Source: Candidatus Absconditabacterales bacterium (GTDB lineage: Bacteria > Patescibacteriota > Gracilibacteria > Absconditabacterales > Absconditicoccaceae). From it: DNA of 5,963 nucleotides. The notes beneath the pieces were generated by a model. The model was not told where the DNA came from. It saw nothing but the letters and a program-made list of their open reading frames with translations, and made no database searches. The first letter of the stretch is position 1. Each line of letters starts with the position of its first letter. Position numbers and translations under genes: made by a program. Location: NCBI GenBank assembly GCA_937965925.1, contig CALCME010000102.1, positions 1 through 5,963 of the forward strand. The letters are read 5' to 3'. Shown here in pieces: positions 1-5,963 of this stretch.

Positions 1-34
1 CTTCTTTCTGTTCTTCTTCTTTCTGTTCTTCTTC
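1..34 (-). repeat. 15-base in-frame tandem repeat in rplJ tail
   Basis: The 15-mer CTTCTTTCTGTTCTT (plus strand) occurs twice perfectly at 1-15 and 16-30, and a third copy begins at 31-34. On the coding strand it encodes the pentapeptide EEEQK over and over at the acidic C-terminus of L10. The array touches the window edge, so the true copy number is unknown. Confidence 0.9.
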
Positions 35-553
35 AGCTCCTCCATCCTTATCAGCAATTGCTTTTAATACTCTTGCAAAAGATGAAACTGGATGATTCAA
101 CATAAATAAGAATTTCCCTACAAGTTCTTCTTTCGAAGGAAGATTTGCGAGTTCAGTAACATACGTAGCATCCATTCGTTCATTTCCGTCATACCATCAT
201 CAAATATATTCTATTACATACTCTTCTTTTGCTTTTTTTCGAGCCTTTACATGTTTTTGAACTACTTTCAACGGAGCGTGCTGATCTTCTTCATTAGAAC
301 TCATCAAGATAGCTACACTTCAGTTAATTTCATCAAGAGGAGATCATGCATACTCACCCTCAATCGACTTAATAAGAACTCTCTTCTTCACGATCTGTAA
401 TGATCACTCAGAATCAGCAAGATCCATTCTCATGGCATTTAGCTCATTCACAGGAATTCACTCATGCCTGACAATCACAACATTCTTAGCTCACTGAATA
501 GCTGCTAAGTATTGTTTTGCCACTTTTTTCTTATCATCTTTTAGCAATGGCAT
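1..553 (-). CDS. rplJ: Ribosomal protein L10, 3' end cut by window edge
   Basis: L10 forms the base of the ribosomal stalk: it binds 23S rRNA and carries the L7/L12 dimers on its C-terminal helix. The window shows 184 codons from ATG at 553. The N-terminus begins MPLLKDDKK, as L10 proteins typically do (MPLTK-like). Family hallmarks are LPSKEEL at residues 138-144 and the following helix HPVSSFARVLKAI at 154-166, the L12-binding region. Seven in-frame UGA are read as Gly, including two in a row at 118-119 directly before a UGG Trp (GGW). CGA occurs at 105 and 126 and may be Trp. Past residue 170 an acidic EEEQK repeat tail runs off the window, so the protein is longer than the roughly 165-residue E. 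coli L10. A structured leader precedes the gene; rplL would be expected next, outside the window. An in-frame GTG at 589 would add a hydrophobic 12-residue extension and is not favoured. Confidence 0.93.
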
Positions 554-614
554 AGCAAGACATAAAACAAGAAATAAAACGACGTTCACCTCACTCCACA
601 AGAAATCAGAACCT

Positions 615-645
615 AAAAAAAAAAGATCTTCACAAGGAAGCATCT
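615..645 (-). terminator. Intrinsic attenuator in the rplJ leader
   Basis: On the minus strand an 8-bp stem (AGAT-CTTC with GAAG-ATCT; plus-strand arms 624-631 and 637-645, one bulged base at 641) encloses the loop CTTGT and is followed by ten T. It lies about 60 bases before the rplJ start and downstream of the L10-binding element, which fits attenuation of rplJ transcription. Confidence 0.8.
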
Positions 646-757
646 AATAACATCATACATATGAGATTATAGGCACGTCCTCGGCAGGATTTCCTCTTAT
701 ATACAAATCAAAGAGATTCACATACAAGACACCTACTTTCTTTGGAAATAGTGTCTA
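615..757 (-). promoter_or_regulatory. L10 leader (autoregulatory 5' UTR of rplJ)
   Basis: The 237-base gap before rplJ matches the known L10 leader RNA, which binds free L10 (with L12) and lowers rplJ-rplL expression. Read on the minus strand it has CCAAAG (745-740), then GUAGG (736-732), which pairs with CCUGC (688-684) inside the characteristic CUGCCGAGG segment. This is the kink-turn-like L10-binding element. An inner region with AGGAA lies between the two arms and could pair alternatively with UUCCU in the terminator hairpin downstream, giving an antiterminator choice. The leader ends in an intrinsic terminator. The identity rests on remembered motifs and pairing; a covariance-model search was not possible. 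Confidence 0.8.
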
Positions 758-763
758 TATACG

Positions 764-769
764 ATTATA
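764..769 (-). promoter_or_regulatory. Probable -10 box of rplJ promoter
   Basis: A perfect TATAAT on the minus strand lies 22 bases past the stop codon of the VanW gene and just upstream of the L10 leader. Transcription would begin near 757, immediately before the CCAAAG motif. No good -35 box is visible at 16-18 bases; the best match is a weak TTTGCT at shorter spacing. Confidence 0.5.
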
Positions 770-790
770 GATTCCAAATACAAGAGCAAA

Positions 791-1951
791 CTAATCTTTC
801 ACCTCTTTATAACAACTCTTTCTTTCTTCTCAGTTAATTTCTCGAACATAACATCCACCAGACACCTCTACGGTTTTCCCGTCTACCTTTATGGTAGAAC
901 GATTAGGTCGAGTATGTAGGTGTTCTAAGTCTCATGCATACTCATCCATTCAAAGAGTATAGACCTCTTCAATTCATCATCGAGATCCGTCATATTGAGC
1001 AACAAGTATAATGGGATGGTCAGAAGTATTCTGAACCTTCAAATCTATATGTCCATCAAATACAGTACTATCCAATCAAGGAACAGAAATCTGCTCACCA
1101 TTAATAGATGCTTTATAGAGAGTTGTATATCGCTTCGTATGTGCACGCCGTTCTGGCAGTCACAATCCCTTATTTGTTAAAATTCCCTGGTAGAGTGCCG
1201 TGCTCGCACCACACAGTCATCATCCATATTCTGGCTGCTCTTCGTCTTGAACCACAACGAATCAATCTCTATACAAAGACTGCTCGATTGGATCGTACCC
1301 AATTGCATCTAAGAACTCTAATTGATCTCATGGAAAAAGAATTAAAGGAGTTTTTAGCTGAGTGAGTGCTGTCGAAATATTATGTCTTCTATACTCTTCA
1401 TCAGTATTTTTTCTCGATCTATGTGACAACACACGATACCCTCTCTCTTCAAGTTCTTCTTGAGATTTATAAAAATAAACACCACTTCGTGAAGCAGCAT
1501 CCTCCAGTGCAATCTTCATTGGCTTTTTATTTATCACATAGGTGGTCGAATCAAACTCCTCAAAAAAAGAAGCAATATACTTATCTATATCATCTTCCAC
1601 TAGGAATCAATCAATCACTAACTCTCATTCAAATCATCAGCTTAAGGAAATCCCCCTTTTATCCTCCGCAGAATCATACGGGCGAGCTATAAATCATGAA
1701 AATGAGTTCGCAGCAAGATAATCTATCATACGACTCCTTACTATTTTTGATCTAAGCTCTACATCATTCTCAAAAGACAACAGTTCTCATTTACTTACAA
1801 AAAAATCCTGCTTGTCACGTCAGGGATAGTCAGATGCGTTAATACGATCAAACATCGAATAAATCACATTCAATACGACTAATATACCTACAAGGAAGAA
1901 TCATAGCACTGCAATATTTCTTCTTACATTCGTAATGGTTTCTGATCTCAT
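791..1951 (-). CDS. VanW-family membrane-anchored protein
   Basis: A 386-residue protein ending in TAG. Residues about 12-32 (IAVLGFFLVGILVVLNVIY) form one N-terminal membrane helix, so the rest probably lies outside the cytoplasm. Residues 242-316 carry the VanW signature: YGGGLCGAST (242-251, Cys247), ERRAH (267-271), GLDSTV (292-297), then DLKVQN and HPIIL. VanW proteins are accessory products of some vancomycin-resistance clusters and are widespread in other bacteria; their biochemical role is not settled, and nothing here implies resistance. Residues 34-230 match nothing I recognise. The C-terminus has two further Cys (367 and 380, SCYKEV). Nineteen UGA are read as Gly, two of them in the GGG of the signature. 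There is no UGG Trp; five CGA (155, 274, 324, 348, 370) could be Trp, and residue 268 is the window's only CGG. An in-frame ATG at 1969 is an alternative start. No Shine-Dalgarno sequence is seen. Confidence 0.82.
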
Positions 1952-2135
1952 AAATATAAATATATACATGTCAATTGTTATTTCATCTGATTTTTTCTTT
2001 TTCTTAGTATTTCTCTATACGTAGAGATCTTGCCGTTAAAAGCAACGAAATGAACGTGCAATCATCTAGACATTCTCATGAAGATCACTATATATTTGCT
2101 CGAATAACAAACACTATAAGAAAGAGAATTATCAC
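1952..2135. other. Divergent intergenic region, VanW gene / tRNA-Thr
   Basis: This 184-base AT-rich spacer must hold the promoters for the minus-strand VanW gene and the plus-strand tRNA. It contains one short inverted repeat, TCTCTA-TACG-TAGAGA (2012-2027), with no T tract on either strand, so it is not an obvious terminator; it may be an operator or chance. No convincing promoter for the VanW gene was found. Confidence 0.5.
2115..2120 (+). promoter_or_regulatory. Possible -10 box for tRNA-Thr
   Basis: TATAAG lies 15 bases before the tRNA 5' end, which would place transcription start around 2127. The -35 position holds only AT-rich sequence (ATATTT), so support is weak. Confidence 0.35.
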
Positions 2136-2208
<73 letters not shown>

Positions 2209-2211
2209 AAT

Positions 2212-2238
2212 TACTCTTGGTGAAAGAGTATATTCTTT
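2212..2238 (+). terminator. Hairpin after tRNA-Thr, probable weak terminator
   Basis: A perfect 7-bp stem TACTCTT (2212-2218) / AAGAGTA (2224-2230) with loop GGTGA begins four bases after the tRNA. It is followed by TATTCTTT, which is U-rich but broken. It may end the tRNA transcript, guide 3' processing, or let some transcription through to the hydrolase gene 26 bases beyond its second arm. Confidence 0.5.
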
Positions 2239-2256
2239 ACAAGAGACATTCAAAAA

Positions 2257-2871
2257 ATGAAACAAGCATTATTAATTAGATGAGCAGAAGTCTTTGATAC
2301 TCAAGAAAAATATTTCACCTTTCTAGAATGATACGAAGTAGATCCGTATAAAGTCAAAAAGTCCTGGCGAGATCGATTAATTTTTTGACTACACAATCAA
2401 GTTGAGTGCTTTATGCCTCAGATGCCAAACAAAAGAAATGCAGACTATCGCTCTTGGAAAATTCGATTTGAAAAATATCTCCCATATATAGATACAAATG
2501 AAGAGACAATCATCGTTGTATCATCGTTATGATGAACATTTATCTTAAAACGACTTTCAGAAAACTCATTCCCAAAAAAGATCGCCCAATTACATCTTGT
2601 CTGTCCAGCATCTTCTAATGAAGGACTCATTGATGAGAACATAGCTGATTTTGAATTTAATTTCTCTGATCTTCCACATCTTGTCTCACAGTGTGAACAG
2701 ATATTCTTATATCATTCGACAGACGATCATATAGTGCCCTATACACAGTCAGAAAAGTTAGCCAAGCATCTACCAGGAGTAATATTTGAGAAGTTCGACA
2801 CGAGATGACACTTCTATACATTCTCTGCATTCCCAGAACTCCTAGACAATATGTGAATATATAAGAAATAG
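2257..2871 (+). CDS. Alpha/beta hydrolase, RBBP9/YdeN-like
   Basis: A 204-residue single-domain serine hydrolase, the usual size for this family; cytoplasmic, since no signal peptide is seen. The N-terminal strand is MKQALLIRGAEVFD. The nucleophile elbow is VVSSLGGT with Ser90 as likely nucleophile; Gly92 and Gly93 are both UGA. Acid residue: STDDHIVPY (154-162), Asp157 or Asp156. Catalytic His185 is in RGHF, preceded by a UGA glycine. MPNKRNA and SWKI (66-69) match the family segment before the elbow. Seven of nine glycines are UGA. CGA at residues 38, 40, 70 and 99 includes W-K-I-[CGA]-F-E-K, where relatives as I recall them have Trp. The substrate cannot be told from sequence. The first Gly of the G-x-S-x-G elbow is replaced by Val88. 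The HIT gene starts 30 bases after its stop, suggesting one transcript. Confidence 0.85.
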
Positions 2872-2901
2872 AAATTTACTTTTATATATCTAGACTAGAA
2901 T

Positions 2902-3384
2902 ATGTGTATCTTTTGTAGGTTAGCTAAAAAGGAAAATTTACTACTAGAAATAGATCATTTTAGTCTCATATTGGATGACTTTCCGGTTACTCCAGGACAT
3001 GCTCTTCTTATTCCCAAAAGACATATTGTGACTATTGAATGATTGACAACAGAAGAATGGAGGTCACTGCAAATAGCGATACAGAAATGAATAGAATATA
3101 TAAAACAGGTTGATCTTATTCAACACTATACCTTAGCACTGCAAAATACGAAAAAATCAGAGACATCTCATCGATATTGTACAAAAGCATTAGAGACACT
3201 AAAGAGAACACCACATCCAACAAGTTTTAACCATTGAATAAATGATGGTATTGATGCAGGAAGAACAGTCCATCATCTTCATCGACATATCATTCCTAGA
3301 TATGTAGGTGACATGAAAGATCCAAGATGATGAGTCAGATATGTTATTCCAGAAATGTGAAACTACAAAACGCCAAGAACATAA
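2902..3384 (+). CDS. HIT-family nucleotide hydrolase/transferase
   Basis: A 160-residue histidine-triad protein. HIT enzymes split or transfer nucleotide phosphates (Ap4A-type dinucleotides, AMP conjugates) through a histidine nucleophile. Seen here: CIFC at 2-5 (usual N-terminal Cys pair of HIT proteins), the strand FPVTPGHALLIPKRH, then NDGIDAGRTVHH, and the triad H125-L-H127-[CGA]-H129-I-I-P with H127 as nucleophile. After it comes DPRGGVRYVIPE (140-151), the tail of the bacterial/archaeal subgroup. Six UGA glycines include both Gly of PRGG. The codon between His127 and His129 is CGA: the motif requires a hydrophobic residue there, which fits Trp and not Arg. About 20-30 residues between 80 and 110 look like an insertion relative to the shortest HIT proteins. 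A TAG lies just upstream in frame, so ATG at 2902 is the start. argS follows after 36 bases. Confidence 0.9.
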
Positions 3385-3388
3385 CAAG

Positions 3389-3413
3389 TTATAAGTCAAT
3401 TTTATAAGTCAAT
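3389..3413 (+). repeat. 13-base tandem repeat before argS
   Basis: TTATAAGTCAAT occurs at 3389-3400 and again at 3402-3413, one base apart, filling most of the 36-base gap between the HIT gene and argS. Each copy contains TATAAG, a plausible -10 box and the same hexamer seen before tRNA-Thr; the second would start transcription about six bases before the argS ATG. It could be a duplicated promoter element or a chance slippage product. Confidence 0.7.
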
Positions 3414-3420
3414 CTTAGCT

Positions 3421-5100
3421 ATGTTTCTACAGGAACTACAAGCATTTATAGAAACATTCGATCTTGATCCATCTCTCGTTGAAATTCCTCAGGATCGTAC
3501 GATGGGAGATTTTGCAGTTCCTTGTTTCTCGTTAGCCAAGCAATGGAAGAAACCACCAAACATGATAGCTGAAGAACTGGTAATAAAAATGAACGAGCAC
3601 ACAGATGAAACATCAATCATTCAAAACACAGTTGCTACGTGACCATATATCAACTTCTTCATCAAAACCCAAGCTCTTTCAGCTCGCATACTATCAAAAA
3701 TAACAAAGGAATGAGAACAATTTGGAGCACAAGAGAAAAACGAAAAAACGATAATGATAGAATCTCCAAGTCCAAACACGAATAAACCACTTCACCTGGG
3801 GCACGTAAGAAATATGCTCTTGGGAAATGCACTTTGTAATATTTACACGTTTTTATGACGAAATGCACTGAGAACGGATATCGTAAATGATCGCTGAGTT
3901 CATATATGTAAGTCTATGCTCATGTATCAAAAGTATGGAAACAATGAACTCCCTGACACGAAATGTGATCATTATGTAGGGAAACGATATGTTCGCTTTG
4001 CAACAGAACTGAAAGACAATCCAGAACTGGATAAAGAAGCCCAAGATATGTTAAAGTTACGAGAAGAAAACGATAAAAAGACCGTAGCTCTCCGAAGAAA
4101 AATGAGAGATCGAACGTTAGAATGATTTGCTGAAACATATAAAACATATGGTGTAGAAATGGATGCAGTCTACTATGAGAGTGATATATACCTAGATGGA
4201 AAAAAAGTAATTGAAGAGTGAGTTACAACATGAATCTTCGAGAAAGATGAGACATGAGCAATTTTTGTAGATCTTGAATCTCAATGATACGACAAAAAAA
4301 TCCTACAAAGATCAGATGGAACAGCAATTTATATCACCCAAGACATCTTTCTTGCGATGAAAAGACATCAAGATCATGCTATGGACAAACTTATTTATGT
4401 TGTAGGAAGTGAACAAGAGTATCACTTTGCAGTCTTATTTGAAATTTTTAAACTGTTATGATATAGTTTTGCTGAAGATTGTTTTCATATGAGCTATGGT
4501 ATGATTAGTCTACCTGATGGTAAAATGAAAAGTAGAGAATGAAATGTAGTAGATGCTGATCGACTCTATCAAGACATGATAGAAAAAGTCACAACTCAAA
4601 TGGAAGGAAAAGAAGACCTCCCTGACTTCATCAAAACAACAGAAAAAATAGCAATGTGAGCGATCAAATTTTTTATACTAAAGTTTGACTCTAAAAAAGC
4701 ATTTGTGTTTGATCGCGAATCATCATTAAGTTTCAGCGGAGAATCATGACCGTATATACAGTACACCTCGGCTCGTTGTGCAAGCATTTTACAGAAATGA
4801 ACAATGTCTACTCAGGTTAAATATGAACTTCTTCAAGAGCAAGAAGAACGCCAACTCTTGCTTCATCTCTCACTCTTCCCAAAGACAGTTGCTGATGCAG
4901 GAAGAAAATATCAACCATACCTTATTGCGAGATATCTTCTTGATCTCTCCCAGTTGTTTAATTCATTCTATCAGAAACATCATGTGATTGTAGATGAGCT
5001 GGATCTACAAACTGCACGTTTGACTCTCGTATGATCAATACAAACCGTCTTGAAGACCTGACTAAGATTACTATGAATAGAATCACCTGAAAAAATGTAA
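3421..5100 (+). CDS. argS: Arginyl-tRNA synthetase
   Basis: A 559-residue class I synthetase that charges tRNA-Arg, full length for the family and ending in TAA. The N-terminal tRNA-contacting domain covers residues 1 to about 85. The catalytic core carries SPSPNTNKPLHLGHVRN with HLGH at 125-128, NDRGVHICKSM, RSDGTAIYITQD, YVVGSEQEYHF and the KMSKS-equivalent KMKSREGNVVDAD (368-380). The DALR anticodon-binding domain follows GPYIQYTSAR (443-452). These motifs resemble Bacteroidetes-type ArgRS most closely. Seventeen of 32 Gly are UGA, including the G of SREGNV and of SGPYI. CGA occurs at 147, 189, 214, 225, 231 and 381. Residues 214, 225 and 231 align without gaps with the three Trp of the family segment WEAGD...LWEKMN.W, so CGA is probably Trp. 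CGC and CGU encode conserved Arg (NDRG, SAR). Probably co-transcribed with the HIT gene. Confidence 0.97.
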
Positions 5101-5222
5101 CGTGTCACGCATACATACCTGATATAAAGAGAGACTAACAAATAGCTAACTAGTAATCAACAAATACATACCCACACAGAACAAGCTAAAACCGCTCTTT
5201 ATTGTTTATTATATTTTTTCTT
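5101..5222 (+). other. Intergenic region after argS with possible promoter
   Basis: These 122 bases contain no recognisable terminator for argS. Just before the next gene, TATTAT (5207-5212) could be a -10 box; a start about seven bases on would lie only a few bases from the ATG at 5223, implying a nearly leaderless message. The -35 position (AGCTAA) is poor, so read-through from argS is equally possible. Confidence 0.35.
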
Positions 5223-5630
5223 ATGAAAGATTTTGTTATCAAGTGATCTATTTGACTTCTTTGATGAGGGATACTCTCATATACTCTTCGACTCCTTAGT
5301 CAATGAGCTACCATCATCGATCCTCAATTTGTAGAAGCGAACATCTGAGCATATATCTATGTGATTATCATTGCACTTTTTCTTATTGCTCTGATCATCA
5401 AAGAAACACTCCTCCCAGATAATAGACGAGGTCTTCTCGTTCTAGGAATCGCAATTATACTCACAAGTCACCTGTACTTGAGAGATAATGCAGACTTACA
5501 TATCTATCTTGCTGATATCATGAAACTTCTTTGAGTTATTTTAGTAGTTGTTTGACCAACAAACATGCTTGTCACAAAAGCATATGAAGAAAAGAAGTTT
5601 GAAGAAGAGATCGAAATTATTGAAGTGTAA
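5223..5630 (+). CDS. Small integral membrane protein, unknown function
   Basis: I do not recognise this 135-residue protein. It is visible only when UGA is read through: eight of its eleven glycines are UGA (residues 8, 11, 14, 15, 28, 42, 104, 111). Clear membrane segments lie at about 43-60 (YIYVIIIALFLIALII), 68-86 (LLVLGIAIIL) and 99-118 (LLGVILVVVG). A fourth Gly-rich hydrophobic stretch at about 5-26 could also insert. The C-terminus after residue 119 is charged and acidic (YEEKKFEEEIEIIEV). CGA at 23 and 69 sits at or next to membrane segments, where Trp would fit well and Arg less so at 23. It stands downstream of argS on the same strand and is followed by an intrinsic terminator, so it is the last gene of that unit. 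No Shine-Dalgarno sequence is seen. Confidence 0.8.
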
Positions 5631-5643
5631 ACGTATCTCAATC

Positions 5644-5661
5644 TATCCAGTATATCCAGTA
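5644..5661 (+). repeat. 9-base perfect tandem duplication
   Basis: TATCCAGTA occurs twice head to tail in the 3' untranslated stretch after the membrane-protein gene. No function is suggested. Confidence 0.6.
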
Positions 5662-5715
5662 AAATTAGAGTAAACGAGTAGCGTCAGTAAGGAATAAAAC
5701 GACATTCTCATACAC

Positions 5716-5743
5716 AAAACATGCGCTTAGCATGTTTTTTTTT
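5716..5743 (+). terminator. Intrinsic terminator after membrane-protein gene
   Basis: A 9-bp stem AAAACATGC (5716-5724) / GCATGTTTT (5730-5738) with loop GCTTA runs into nine T (5735-5743). It lies 85 bases after the stop codon of the last plus-strand gene and is the clearest terminator on the plus strand. The A run on its 5' side is only four long, so it is probably one-directional. Confidence 0.88.
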
Positions 5744-5933
5744 GCTCTAGAGAAATACTAAACAAAATCACATATAGGCGTACGAGTATTAAAGTATGAA
5801 CTAGGTATATAACGTCCAAAAATATAAGATATGTCAAACAAACATCGCGACAAACTATCATGTTTTTTGATTTTTGTGAACCCGAAGCGTAAACTATGAA
5901 TATGTAATTTTATTTTACAAGTAAGAACTATCC
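5744..5933. other. Intergenic region, no clear gene
   Basis: Together with 5631-5743 this makes about 300 bases without a protein gene. I see no tRNA or known RNA. It holds an AT-rich hairpin (listed separately) and several TATA-like strings (such as TATATAA near 5806) that are too common in such sequence to call promoters. A 65-codon minus-strand frame crosses it but shows nothing gene-like. Confidence 0.5.
5834..5875 (+). terminator. Long AT-rich hairpin with T tract, possible terminator
   Basis: TCAAA(C)AAACAT at 5834-5845 pairs over 11 bp, with C5839 bulged, to ATGTTTTTTGA at 5860-5870. The loop is 14 bases and five T follow (5871-5875). The shape fits an intrinsic terminator, but the stem is AT-rich and the loop large. 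With a strong terminator already at 5716-5743, it would make sense as the end of a separate short transcript or as a leader structure for the gene to the right. Confidence 0.35.
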
Positions 5934-5963
5934 ATGAAAACGAATCTAGGAGCATATATGAGT
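5934..5963 (+). CDS. Possible start of a further gene, cut by window edge
   Basis: An open frame begins at ATG 5934 (MKTNLGAYMS) and continues to the window end. A second in-frame ATG at 5958 is preceded by AGGAG (5948-5952) at a 5-base spacing, the best Shine-Dalgarno-like sequence in the window, so 5958 may be the true start. Ten codons at most are visible; the product cannot be named. Confidence 0.35.
   Translation, partial: MKTNLGAYMS

Noticed and set aside
554..589. Alternative GTG start of rplJ at 589, with GGAG upstream at 594-597
   Set aside because: It would add a hydrophobic signal-like 12-residue extension to a ribosomal protein; the ATG at 553 gives the typical L10 N-terminus.
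995..1692. Three overlapping plus-strand frames (995-1180, 1108-1365, 1366-1692)
   Set aside because: All lie antisense to the VanW gene, which has family motifs and is continuous once UGA is read as Gly.
1969..1974. Perfect TTGACA on the minus strand before the VanW gene
   Set aside because: A -10 box at proper spacing would fall on the ATG at 1951 and reads ATGAGA, so it cannot drive this start.
5758..5955. A 65-codon minus-strand frame near the right edge
   Set aside because: It has no recognisable motif, no UGA codons although neighbours use them for most glycines, unusual Cys/Ser/Ile-rich composition, and it crosses a hairpin. A real gene cannot be fully excluded.

Overview
The window is AT-rich bacterial DNA that makes sense only with a recoded genetic code. 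Read with the standard code it falls apart into short fragments. With UGA read as glycine, six protein genes open up and all end in UAA or UAG. This points to the candidate phyla Absconditabacteria (SR1) or Gracilibacteria, the two groups known for UGA=Gly (code 25). By hand count about 64 glycines are UGA and about 44 are GGN. A second departure is visible: CGA falls where protein families carry tryptophan. The clearest case is three CGA codons in argS that match, without gaps, three conserved Trp of bacterial ArgRS. CGU, CGC and AGA still sit at conserved arginines. From memory, CGA/CGG to Trp has been reported in Absconditabacterales, so I favour that lineage.

Layout, left to right. Minus strand: the ribosomal protein L10 gene rplJ (cut by the left edge), preceded by a structured L10 autoregulatory leader with an intrinsic attenuator and a TATAAT box. 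Upstream of it on the same strand is a membrane-anchored VanW-family protein. A 184-base divergent spacer follows. Plus strand: tRNA-Thr(GGU) with a hairpin after it, an RBBP9/YdeN-like alpha/beta hydrolase, a HIT-family nucleotide hydrolase/transferase, arginyl-tRNA synthetase argS, and a small three-helix membrane protein of unknown function. A strong intrinsic terminator follows that last gene. The final 300 bases hold little: a second AT-rich hairpin and possibly the first codons of another plus-strand gene at the right edge.

The window is mostly translation machinery (L10, tRNA-Thr, ArgRS) with single-gene enzymes between. Hydrolase, HIT and argS are spaced 30 and 36 bases apart on one strand and are probably co-transcribed; nothing shows that they share a pathway. 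Shine-Dalgarno sequences are absent or weak before most genes. I saw no mobile element, CRISPR array or integration site. The most notable feature is the double recoding (UGA=Gly, CGA=Trp), supported by several independent protein families inside 6 kb.
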